Source: Bacteroidota bacterium
GTDB lineage: Bacteria; Bacteroidota; Bacteroidia; Flavobacteriales_D; Crocinitomicaceae
Reading direction: 5' to 3'
Length of the DNA: 13,388 bases
Assembly (NCBI GenBank): GCA_024280195.1
Contig: JAJRQP010000079.1
Coordinates: 1-13,388 of the forward strand
In this document: positions 5,941-13,066 of the stretch, piece after piece
Numbering within the stretch: the stretch's first letter is position 1
Layout: every line of letters begins with the position of its first letter
The notes under the pieces: generated by a model
Seen by the model: the letters and a program-made list of their open reading frames with translations, nothing else
Databases searched by the model: none
What the model was told of the DNA's origin: nothing
Program-made: the position numbers and the translations under genes

Positions 5941-8094
5941 CTACTTCACCTTCACTCCAACAACCAAAACATCATCCACTTGCTCCTCGTTACCTCTCCA
6001 CTTTTCAAATTCTTTCTCTAAAATTTCAAGTTGCTCAGCCATTTCTAATTGAGAAATTTTCAGCAGTAACTCTCTAAAACGTCGGTAGTTAAACTTTTTG
6101 TTGCGTTCTCCACCAAATTGATCCGCATAACCATCCGAAAAGACATAAATAACATCTCCTTTTTGAAGTTGAACGGTGTGATTTGTAAATTCTTTCAGGG
6201 TTTCGTCGGCGTATTTGCCAATCGGGTGTTTGTCTCCTTTTATTTCGTACAATGTAAGTCCGTCTAACGATTGCTTTTCGGTCAGTGTTCCTGCGTCTTT
6301 TCCTGTTGCCCTTATGATGTAAAGTGGATTCTTTGCTCCTGCGAAAGACAGTTGCTTCAAATCTTTGCTAAGCGCGCAAAGTGCGATGTCCATTCCATCT
6401 CGGACGGTGCTGTTATCCATGTTTTGTTTCAGCGTTGCACTTACTCCTTCGTTTAGGTAGTCCAATGCTTTTGCGGGAGAATGAATCTTTTTCTCCAGAA
6501 TTCCTTGTGATAAAAGGTTACTTCCAACGATGCTCATAAATGCACCAGGAACACCATGACCTGTACAATCAACTGCTGCGAAAAGAACGTATTCTTGTCC
6601 GTCTTTTGAGGTCGTTTTCTCCATAAAATAAAAGTCACCACTGACCACATCTTTTGGTCGGTTTAAAATGAAGGATTCTGGCAATAATTCTTTTATTTGT
6701 TCATAAGAAGGGAGGATAGCTTCTTGAATGCGTTTCGCATATTTTATACTGCTAAAAACTTCTTCGTTAATGGTTGCTAATTCCTCTTTTTGCAAGTTTA
6801 TTTCTGCGGTTCTTTCTTTTACTTGATGTTCGAGCTTCACATTTTGCTCGTCCATGAAAGCATTACGTTCTTGCAAATTCTTCAAGACGATTGCTTGTGC
6901 CTCTTCCTTCTCTTTTTGCAATTCTCGGTATTTATACGACATCGAAATACTCAAAATAATCACCTCTAAAATGGAACTAATTTTTAACGAATTCAGCGAA
7001 ATAGTAGAATTTTTAATAACACCAAAATTCCCGAGAATAAAGACAACTGCACCAGAAATTAAAATCACAAACGCCAGTGTGAAATAGTTGTCCACTTTAA
7101 CTCTCTTAGAACGTAAATAGAAGATGCTAATGACAGAAAGGAGGATGCTTAGCAAGCTAAACGCGTTAATCATTGGGTAAGAAAGCGCATGCAGTTTTCC
7201 GGGTAAGAATAGGAAGATAATGGCGAGAATCATTAATACTCCTGCAGCCTTAAATGCGAGGTGTAATTTTTTATAGTTTGTCTTAATTACTAAGAAATGA
7301 TTCACATAAATAAGCATAAAAAGAATGGCCATTGCTCCAGCAAAAGGAGGGAATCGATTCACTAGAAAAGCATTATTAGTGAAAAAATGCTGATGTGAAT
7401 AACCATCGAGTGAGAATTGCAACAAACCTTGAAAGAAAACATAGAGGATGTAGTATAAAAATGTTCGGTCTTTCAGTAGCAAGAAGAAGAAAAAGTAAAT
7501 GACAATAATCAAACACATGACTCCGTAGTAGAAACCATTTCTGAATTGCATTTTGTAGTCTGCGGTGTAAAAATCTCGCACGGCATGAATTTTTAAAGGG
7601 ATATTAATTCCTTCGCCACCACTGGATAATTCTAAGATAAAATTTTGAGGTTCTCCTTTTTTTAATGTTAACGGGAATAAGTTTTTACGATGAAGAATAT
7701 CCTTTTGAGAATAGTCAAAATCGTCCCCATTGATGTATTCTCTGACAACCTTTCCATCTTTAATTTGATAGAGAAAAACCTTGTCAGTGATTGGTCGTGC
7801 TGTCTCAAGGATAAATTCTCGTTCATTTGAGTTGTTCTCAATGGAAAATTTTACCCAAAAACGAGATGTAGCAAACTTCACCGACGGATTATCCTTGTCT
7901 AATTGGTAAAAATCATCCGTTTCTTTTTTTATAATGTTTTCAATTTCTAGAGAATGAGTTTTATCCTCTAGAATGAGAATTTGTTGTGTAAAAGAGGTGC
8001 CAAGATTATCTTCTGTAAGAATAATTGTTCCTTTTTCTTGTCCGAATAGTGCAGAGAATATGAAAATGAAATACAGAAAGAATAGTTTTCTCAT
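5941..8094 (-). CDS. 7TMR-DISM receptor with SpoIIE-type PP2C phosphatase
   Basis: This is a membrane receptor with a cytoplasmic serine phosphatase output, 717 residues. A signal peptide (1-18, ending before GQE) leads into an extracytoplasmic 7TMR-DISM sensory domain (about 25-175). Seven predicted helices follow (about 185-388), then a coiled coil (about 388-445). The C-terminal SpoIIE/PP2C domain (about 455-717) keeps its acidic metal ligands: Asp487 in VSGDF, Asp509 in AVDCTGHGVPGAF, DGMD (567-570), Asp654 in FSDG, and Asp707-708 in VDDVLVVG. Such enzymes usually dephosphorylate an anti-anti-sigma factor or another STAS-like partner. No partner is visible here, apart from the DUF6304-like gene downstream. 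The ligand is unknown; family members of this architecture often sense carbohydrate-like molecules. A TATATTTA element lies 4 nt upstream of the ATG. Confidence 0.92.
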   Translation of the reverse strand: MRKLFFLYFIFIFSALFGQEKGTIILTEDNLGTSFTQQILILEDKTHSLEIENIIKKETDDFYQLDKDNPSVKFATSRFWVKFSIENNSNEREFILETARPITDKVFLYQIKDGKVVREYINGDDFDYSQKDILHRKNLFPLTLKKGEPQNFILELSSGGEGINIPLKIHAVRDFYTADYKMQFRNGFYYGVMCLIIVIYFFFFLLLKDRTFLYYILYVFFQGLLQFSLDGYSHQHFFTNNAFLVNRFPPFAGAMAILFMLIYVNHFLVIKTNYKKLHLAFKAAGVLMILAIIFLFLPGKLHALSYPMINAFSLLSILLSVISIFYLRSKRVKVDNYFTLAFVILISGAVVFILGNFGVIKNSTISLNSLKISSILEVIILSISMSYKYRELQKEKEEAQAIVLKNLQERNAFMDEQNVKLEHQVKERTAEINLQKEELATINEEVFSSIKYAKRIQEAILPSYEQIKELLPESFILNRPKDVVSGDFYFMEKTTSKDGQEYVLFAAVDCTGHGVPGAFMSIVGSNLLSQGILEKKIHSPAKALDYLNEGVSATLKQNMDNSTVRDGMDIALCALSKDLKQLSFAGAKNPLYIIRATGKDAGTLTEKQSLDGLTLYEIKGDKHPIGKYADETLKEFTNHTVQLQKGDVIYVFSDGYADQFGGERNKKFNYRRFRELLLKISQLEMAEQLEILEKEFEKWRGNEEQVDDVLVVGVKVK

Positions 8095-8098
8095 GAAG

Positions 8099-8106
8099 TA
8101 AATATA
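8099..8106 (-). promoter_or_regulatory. Possible -7 element of the receptor phosphatase gene
   Basis: On the minus strand, TATATTTA matches TAnnTTTG in all but the last base. It ends 4 nt before the ATG at 8094. No TTG at -33 is seen. If used, the transcript would be leaderless or nearly so. Confidence 0.35.
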
Positions 8107-8212
8107 GGAAAGATTTGGTGAATTGAAAGATGAAAATTAAAAGGTAAAAGATGATTTAATCTTTAATGACTAGAATTATTCTTACCTTCTGCCTTCTTAA
8201 TTCCTTAGAGAA

Positions 8213-8539
8213 ATGACAATAACACAACTGCAAGAAAAAACGGACAACTGGATAAAAGAATACGGTGTTCGTTACTTTGATGAAATGACAAATACAGCAA
8301 TGCTCATGGAAGAAGTGGGTGAGGTTGCTCGAATCATGGCGCGTCGATATGGCGAGCAATCAGAAAAAGAAAGTGATAAAAATAAAGATCTGGGAGAAGA
8401 ATTGGCAGATGTTCTTTTTGTGGTAGTTTGCCTAGCGAATCAAACAGGCATCGATTTGGAAGACGCAATTGCAAAGAATTTTGCCAAGAAAACAAAACGA
8501 GATTCTACAAGGCATTTGGATAATGAAAAGTTGAAGTAG
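8213..8539 (+). CDS. MazG-like nucleotide pyrophosphohydrolase
   Basis: This small all-alpha protein (108 residues) belongs to the MazG/dUTPase-like NTP pyrophosphohydrolase superfamily. These enzymes cleave nucleoside triphosphates to monophosphate and pyrophosphate and can cleanse the nucleotide pool. The metal-binding motifs are complete: E33-E34-x-x-E37 (LMEEVGE) and E63-x-x-D66 (EELADVLF). A basic C-terminal helix with KKTKRD follows. A single domain of this size acts as a dimer or tetramer, unlike the two-domain E. coli MazG. The natural substrate cannot be read from the sequence. It is divergent from the phosphatase gene. The start at 8213 matches the usual N-terminal helix. Confidence 0.9.
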   Translation: MTITQLQEKTDNWIKEYGVRYFDEMTNTAMLMEEVGEVARIMARRYGEQSEKESDKNKDLGEELADVLFVVVCLANQTGIDLEDAIAKNFAKKTKRDSTRHLDNEKLK

Positions 8540-8549
8540 GGAAGAGAGC

Positions 8550-8638
8550 AATTAGCCTTTAGCTGACAGCTTGATTGTTGTCTCAACATCAATTTTCTTA
8601 CGCAAATCAAGCTATAAGCTAATCCCCAACAGCTAATA
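8550..8638. repeat. Octamer-phased intergenic array D (TAGCT words)
   Basis: Three octamers (AATTAGCC, TTTAGCTG, ACAGCTTG) run at 8550-8573. Related words on the minus strand occupy 8605-8638 (ATTAGCTG, ATTAGCTT, ATAGCTTG), with spacings of 7 and 14 bp. AGCTTGATT (8568-8576) and AATCAAGCT (8605-8613) form a perfect 9-bp inverted repeat with a 28-nt loop. It follows the mazG-like gene and could form a long hairpin in its transcript, but no U-tract follows. Confidence 0.65.
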
Positions 8639-8655
8639 TGAGTATGGCAAACTTC

Positions 8656-8688
8656 TTGCAAACAATTATTCGTGATTTATTACGTTTA
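8656..8688 (+). promoter_or_regulatory. Probable promoter of the lipase gene
   Basis: A TTG at 8656-8658 and TACGTTTA at 8681-8688 are separated by 22 bp. This fits the Bacteroidota -33 TTG / -7 TAnnTTTG arrangement, except for the last base of the -7 box. It would give a leader of about 28 nt before the ATG at 8723. Confidence 0.45.
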
Positions 8689-8722
8689 AATACTATCTCC
8701 AAAACCAAAAAAAACAAACTGT

Positions 8723-9919
8723 ATGAAATTTCTCCCAATTCTCTTGGCTGTTCTACTGTCCAATAATTTCTCCTTCTCACAGACCTCATTTTCAAAGTTA
8801 CAACCCGGATTTAATTCCCAAGAAGCATTGGATATGATTCAGTTGTGTAACAGTTATACCTACATTGATTTATACGGAGGTGATAAAGAAATTCTCCCAA
8901 AAGGATACAAGAAAAGATATACTTCTCCAGTGATTGGAATGGATAATAAGTTTCAAATTTATCAGAAAGGGAATATCGGTGTCATCAATTATAGAGGTTC
9001 GACAGATAAAAAAGCAAGTTGGATGGAGAATATCAACTCTGCAATCATTCCAGCTGAAGGAACCATTGAAATTAAAGGAAAAACATTCAATTATAAATTT
9101 GCGAATGATACAGCTGCAGGAGTGCATAGCGGTTATGCTTTGGGTTTAGCATATTTGCACGAAGAAATTATTGCACAAGTTAAGAAGTTGAACAATGCGG
9201 GGGTTTATGACATCATTATCACAGGACATAGTCAAGGTGGTTCGTTGGCATTGTTGACAAGAGCTTATTTTGAGCATTTGCCCAACAGAAAGTTAAGTAA
9301 AAAGAATCGTTTTAAAGTGTATGCATTTGCGCAACCTATGATTGGAAATATAGAGTTGATTAAAGAGTACAATGCTAAATTCTCCCAAAAAGAAATGAGT
9401 TATTCATTGATTAATCCTGCTGATATGGTTCCAACGATGCCACTTTCATACAATGATTCAACTTTTTGGAGTTCACATTTGTCAGCTTTACTTTCAAAAG
9501 ATAAAGAATTTGATAAATCAGCGATGCTAAAAGAAGGTTTGACCATTTTATTGCAGAAAAAACTACAAGGAACAGTAGAAAAATTTGGTAAATCGGTAAA
9601 AAAGCAAATTGAAAAAGAACTAGGTGAGGTGACGATGCCTGAACCTCGAAGAGAAATTAATTATGCACAAGTAGGGAATGTTATTAAGTTGCCACCACCA
9701 GAATATCCGTTAGAATTGAAAGATTCAACAATTTTAGAAGATCCTGCTTTTTTAGCTGATAATCCGCGTGATGAAAATGGTATTTTTGAAAACAAGTCAG
9801 TTTACAAGAAAACTTCTGTTAGTCAGAACCACAAACCGTATAATTATTACACGGCAATTTTGAAGGTGTATTTCCCAAGAAAATATGAGATGGTAGAACC
9901 TAAGTTGTTTGGGTTGTAA
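8723..9919 (+). CDS. Secreted class 3 lipase (alpha/beta hydrolase)
   Basis: The 398-residue protein has an N-terminal signal peptide (about 1-19, cleavage probably before QTSFS). The fungal-lipase-type (lipase_3) core includes YRGS (90-93, oxyanion-hole region) and the nucleophile elbow GHSQGGS (168-174, Ser170). The likely acid is Asp234 in NPADMVPTMP, and the probable histidine is His370 in NHKPYNYY. This places a complete Ser-Asp-His set in family order. It probably hydrolyses acyl esters outside the cytoplasmic membrane; substrate preference is unknown. Between the Asp and the His there is a long, largely helical, lysine-rich insertion (about 255-310) not needed for the core fold, possibly a lid. 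No type IX C-terminal sorting domain is visible, so periplasmic residence is as likely as secretion. Confidence 0.85.
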   Translation: MKFLPILLAVLLSNNFSFSQTSFSKLQPGFNSQEALDMIQLCNSYTYIDLYGGDKEILPKGYKKRYTSPVIGMDNKFQIYQKGNIGVINYRGSTDKKASWMENINSAIIPAEGTIEIKGKTFNYKFANDTAAGVHSGYALGLAYLHEEIIAQVKKLNNAGVYDIIITGHSQGGSLALLTRAYFEHLPNRKLSKKNRFKVYAFAQPMIGNIELIKEYNAKFSQKEMSYSLINPADMVPTMPLSYNDSTFWSSHLSALLSKDKEFDKSAMLKEGLTILLQKKLQGTVEKFGKSVKKQIEKELGEVTMPEPRREINYAQVGNVIKLPPPEYPLELKDSTILEDPAFLADNPRDENGIFENKSVYKKTSVSQNHKPYNYYTAILKVYFPRKYEMVEPKLFGL

Positions 9920-10008
9920 TCCTCATTCTTGTAATTGGATTTTGGTTCAGAGTCAATTAATTCATCTTTCATAATCGGGAAATTTAGTTGCCGGTTTGAG
10001 AATGAAAT

Positions 10009-10040
10009 TAGTCGAGTAGTCAAATAGTCGAGCTATCGAA
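10009..10040. repeat. Octamer-phased intergenic array E (TAGTCGAG)
   Basis: Four consecutive words with an exact 8-bp period are TAGTCGAG (10009), TAGTCAAA (10017), TAGTCGAG (10025) and CTATCGAA (10033). They end directly before the stop codon of the S9 peptidase, in the convergent gap after the lipase gene. The rest of that gap (9920-10008) shows no gene and no strong terminator. A 6-bp inverted pair TAATTG/CAATTA there is too weak to call. Confidence 0.8.
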
Positions 10041-10041
10041 T

Positions 10042-12168
10042 CTACTTATTCTTCTCAATCACATACTCCAACACCTTCGTCATCAAGTGAACTCTATCCG
10101 GACCTCGAACATTATGCTTGTGCATCGGGTAAGGAAAGAAATCCATCTGAATGCCTAATTCTACAAAACGCTGAACCAAGGCAAAATTGTGTTGCATCAC
10201 AACAACATCATCCACCGTTCCGTGAATCAATAATAAATCCCCTTTCAAATTCTGTGCATGGGTCATTAAAGAGGCTTTTTCATACCCTTTTGGATTTTGC
10301 TCTGGTCTATCCATGTAACGTTCTCCGTACATTGCTTCGTAGAACTTCCAGTCGGTAACTGGACCACCTGCAACGCCGACTTTAAATGTTCCTGCATTAC
10401 GCAGCATCAAAGAAGTAGTCATAAAACCACCGTATGACCATCCATGAACAGCCAACCGATCTCCATCAACATAAGGCAATGATTTTAAATAATCAACACC
10501 AGAAAGTTGATCTTCCATTTCTACTGTTCCACATTGGCGATGAATCTGAGACTCAAAAGCAAAACCTCGCTCTGCAGAACCTCTGTTGTCAACTGTGTAA
10601 ACTAAATATCCTTGCTCTGCCATCCAATACATCCACAAACTTGCTCCGTCTAGCCAAGAATTAGTAACCAATTGTGCATGAGGTCCACCGTAAACATAGA
10701 CTAAAACAGGGTACTTTTTATTTGCATCAAAATTGCTCGGTTTGATTAAACGCGTATATAATTTTGTTCCATCTTTTGCGGTAATAGAACCAATTTCTGC
10801 GGTTCCAATTTTGTAATCAGCAAGTAAGTTGTCACTGCTTAACAATTCTTCAACAATTTTCCCTTTTGCATTGAGAATAACATCCTGTCCAGGAGTTGAA
10901 TGACTTGAATAATGATCGTGAATGAATTCCCCATCTGTAGAAATAGTTACAGAATGAGAACCTGAAATTTTTGTGATAACTCTTGTTTTTCCTTTTAAGT
11001 CAACAGCATAAACAAGATTGTTCATTGGGTTTTCTCCAGTTGTTGTGTAGTAAATGATACCATTTCTTTCTCCGATGATATTCTTTACAACAAACTCATG
11101 ATTGGTCAATTGTTTGATTAAATCCCCTTTGAAATCGTAGTAGTAAAGGTTGTTAAATCCGCTTTTCTCAGAGATCCAAACAAAATTGTTAGAGTTCTTC
11201 GAAGGGAAGAACGCGACATGTTCTGGTTCTACCCATTTGTCGTTGGTTTCTTCTAGCAATGTTCTGACAAATTCTCCAGTTGTTGCATCAAATACGTTCA
11301 GCCAATAATGATCTTGGTCACGATTCACTTCAGCAATCACCACAAATTTATTGTCAGGTGTCCACGAAAGGTTGGTTAAGTAATTATCTTCCCCTTCTCT
11401 AGGAGAAATGAAAACAGTTTGTCGTGAAGAGAGGTTGTAAATTCCAACTTTAGGCTTCTCCGATTTTTGTCCTGTCATTGGATATTTTATAAACATCACT
11501 TCTCCCGGAGTCTTTGTGTTGTCTAGAAGTGGGTAATCTGCAACTTCCGACTCATCTTTTTGGTAGAATGCCAATGCATTTCCATCGGGCGACCAAAACA
11601 ATCCATTTGTTATTCCAAATTCACTTCTTGCAATTGCTTGACCTGAGACAATATTCTTATCTTCATTATCGGTTACAATAATTTTTAATCCTTTGCTAGA
11701 GTTGATATAAACATTATTTTGTTTCGTAAAAGCAAGGTTCTCAGTTCCGTTATGAAAGGTTGTATTCTCTGCCGATTCATCCAATCCGTGAATCAATTTT
11801 CCTTTTTCATCAACGGTATTATAACTGTAGAATTTAAGTCCATCGTTTACCCAAAATTCATTCTCATCCTTCCATTCAAAGCCAGAAAACCAGTTTAATT
11901 CTGCATTCAGTGCTGTGTTCAATTCTTGAATCGTTAAAATTTCTTTTGCTTCCGTATTTCTTTCCGATGCTTTCATTAGTTTTTGATAGCTTTCTAAATA
12001 GGTATAGCAATCAGTATTTGGAACCCAGCTAAACATAGCCAATGATTGCGGATAGAATTTACCGTATTGTTGCATCACTGCATCTTCTAACGTTAGTTCT
12101 TTCTGCTGACCAAAAGAAAAGGCAGAGAATAAGAATACAGCTACTAAAATTTTGAACGTAAGTTTCAT
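10042..12168 (-). CDS. Secreted S9B-type (DPP4-like) prolyl peptidase
   Basis: This exported serine peptidase removes short peptides from N-termini, typically after proline. From ATG 12168 it has 708 residues: a signal peptide (1-20, before QQKELT), a beta-propeller domain (about 40-455) and an alpha/beta-hydrolase domain (about 460-708). The catalytic triad is Ser578 (GWSYGG), Asp653 or 654 (HGTVDD) and His685 (MHKHN). The propeller loop that anchors the substrate N-terminus reads ARSEFGITNG, with one Glu (183) where mammalian DPP4 has two. This may mean a shifted specificity, such as tripeptidyl release. I chose 12168 over an in-frame ATG at 12276. The upstream extension would cover a repeat array and place a signal peptide 36 residues inside. 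Confidence 0.93.
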   Translation of the reverse strand: MKLTFKILVAVFLFSAFSFGQQKELTLEDAVMQQYGKFYPQSLAMFSWVPNTDCYTYLESYQKLMKASERNTEAKEILTIQELNTALNAELNWFSGFEWKDENEFWVNDGLKFYSYNTVDEKGKLIHGLDESAENTTFHNGTENLAFTKQNNVYINSSKGLKIIVTDNEDKNIVSGQAIARSEFGITNGLFWSPDGNALAFYQKDESEVADYPLLDNTKTPGEVMFIKYPMTGQKSEKPKVGIYNLSSRQTVFISPREGEDNYLTNLSWTPDNKFVVIAEVNRDQDHYWLNVFDATTGEFVRTLLEETNDKWVEPEHVAFFPSKNSNNFVWISEKSGFNNLYYYDFKGDLIKQLTNHEFVVKNIIGERNGIIYYTTTGENPMNNLVYAVDLKGKTRVITKISGSHSVTISTDGEFIHDHYSSHSTPGQDVILNAKGKIVEELLSSDNLLADYKIGTAEIGSITAKDGTKLYTRLIKPSNFDANKKYPVLVYVYGGPHAQLVTNSWLDGASLWMYWMAEQGYLVYTVDNRGSAERGFAFESQIHRQCGTVEMEDQLSGVDYLKSLPYVDGDRLAVHGWSYGGFMTTSLMLRNAGTFKVGVAGGPVTDWKFYEAMYGERYMDRPEQNPKGYEKASLMTHAQNLKGDLLLIHGTVDDVVVMQHNFALVQRFVELGIQMDFFPYPMHKHNVRGPDRVHLMTKVLEYVIEKNK

Positions 12169-12189
12169 TTGTTTGTTTTGAAATTCCCG

Positions 12190-12197
12190 TAAAGATA
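12190..12197 (-). promoter_or_regulatory. Possible -7 element of the S9 peptidase gene
   Basis: On the minus strand, TATCTTTA matches TAnnTTTG except in the last base. It lies 21 nt before the ATG at 12168, a usual distance. No clear TTG at -33 is seen, and the octamer array F occupies that area. Confidence 0.4.
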
Positions 12198-12210
12198 GAA
12201 AAAAAGGAGT

Positions 12211-12258
12211 ATTAGATTGTTGGAGCATTCGAGCGTTAGAGCATTCGAACTTTAGATT
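12211..12258. repeat. Octamer-phased intergenic array F (GTTAGAGC / ATTCGAGC)
   Basis: From 12211 the sequence divides into 8-bp words: ATTAGATT, GTTGGAGC, ATTCGAGC, GTTAGAGC, ATTCGAAC, TTTAGATT. The middle four form two 16-bp units (12219 and 12235) that differ at two positions. It lies just upstream of the S9 peptidase promoter region. Confidence 0.8.
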
Positions 12259-12340
12259 TGTCAGTTTTTTTTCCAAAGCGAAGCAATATTTTCGTTGTTA
12301 GGAATGCGCATTATATGTTCTTTTCTTGTAAAGCAATCTT

Positions 12341-12487
12341 AAGTGAAGGTAAAATTCGGAGCTGTTTGAGCCATTTGGCGAGTTCTTCGAATTTCCTTCA
12401 CGTAGATTAGATTTACGAAAAGATTATATCAGCGCTAGACTTTTTTGCGAACTTTTTTTGGCAATAAGAATCTTGTGAAAGCAAGAT
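12341..12487 (+). other. Structured intergenic element, possible RNA or repeat
   Basis: Positions 12277-12559 hold no convincing gene. Inside, GTGAAGG-TA-AAATTCG (12343-12358) pairs with CGAATTTCCTTCAC (12388-12401), giving 14 base pairs with a 2-nt bulge. The stem encloses a G-rich 29-nt loop that begins GAGCTGTTTGAGC and includes a GCC/GGC pair. Next come the palindrome AGCGCT (12431-12436), two T-runs (12440-12445 and 12452-12458), and a 6-bp hairpin ATCTTG/CAAGAT (12470-12487). I recall similar phrases (GAGCTGTTTGAGC, GCGAG, AGCGC-AGACTTTTTTG) in intergenic DNA of other Bacteroidota. This could be a dispersed repeat or RNA element, but I cannot confirm it here. Confidence 0.5.
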
Positions 12488-12559
12488 GAAGACCAAGCGT
12501 TAGTGCAGGGATAAAAAGTGGAAAGAATTTCAAGGTCGACGACTATTAGTTCTATTTAT

Positions 12560-12567
12560 TATCTTTG
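12560..12567 (+). promoter_or_regulatory. Probable promoter -7 element of the last operon
   Basis: TATCTTTG is an exact match to TAnnTTTG. It ends 19 nt before the ATG at 12587. The usual TTG at -33 is not evident. Its presence argues against the in-frame upstream start at 12518. Confidence 0.6.
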
Positions 12568-12586
12568 CGCAAAAGAAAAAATCTCA

Positions 12587-13066
12587 ATGAAACATATTCA
12601 ACAAGTATCCATAGAAAAAGCAATTAATAAAATTGACAATCTAGATGAAGACGGATTAGAAAGAGTATCTGAAACTTTCGCATTGGCGCAACAAACGTTA
12701 CTAGGATATGTAATGTCTGCAGCACTTGAATATAAAAATGAGCAACTCGAAGGATTGTTGATTTATTATTTTTGCTTAATATCAGAAGCGTTCGTACAAG
12801 AGCAAGTTTTGATGAATGTGATTTCAGAAGACGACATCGAGGCTTTTGAAGAACCTTTCTTTGAAATGTTAGATCATTATTTTGATACCGATAATGAAGA
12901 AGTGCTCAATGATTTTATTGATCAGCCAGAATTGACTCGCTTTATGATGATAGAAATAAGCACGAAAGATGAAGACGGTTCTTCTCTAGACGATGAAACA
13001 GCAACACAATTGTTTATAGTAACATCAGCGATGATTACCTTAATGAATAAGGCAATTAAATTGTGA
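12587..13066 (+). CDS. Small acidic protein of unknown function
   Basis: The product is 159 residues and I do not recognise it. It is predicted almost entirely helical and strongly acidic, especially at 88-115 (EDDIEAFEEPFFEMLDHYFD region). It has no signal peptide or membrane segment. The Glu/Asp- and Phe-rich face suggests a soluble partner-binding protein. ATG 12587 is preferred over an in-frame ATG at 12518, because the latter would translate through the -7 promoter element. The stop codon overlaps the GTG start of the thioesterase gene (GTGA at 13063-13066). The two are therefore probably one operon, and the protein may act in the same pathway. Confidence 0.8.
   Translation: MKHIQQVSIEKAINKIDNLDEDGLERVSETFALAQQTLLGYVMSAALEYKNEQLEGLLIYYFCLISEAFVQEQVLMNVISEDDIEAFEEPFFEMLDHYFDTDNEEVLNDFIDQPELTRFMMIEISTKDEDGSSLDDETATQLFIVTSAMITLMNKAIKL

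Noticed and set aside
8126..8164. Further octamer array between the phosphatase and mazG-like genes
   Set aside because: AAAGATGA recurs after 21 bp and AAAGAT/ATCTTT are inverted, but there is no clear 8-bp period, and the AT-rich sequence makes chance likely.
8440..8661. Minus-strand frame across the end of the mazG-like gene
   Set aside because: It reads through the array D repeats, has no family resemblance and has an implausible composition.
12169..12276. 36-codon N-terminal extension of the S9 peptidase
   Set aside because: It covers repeat array F and a possible promoter, and would bury the signal peptide that starts at 12168.
12518..12586. 23-codon N-terminal extension of the acidic hypothetical protein
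   Set aside because: It spans TATCTTTG at 12560-12567, an exact -7 match; ATG 12587 has normal spacing from it.
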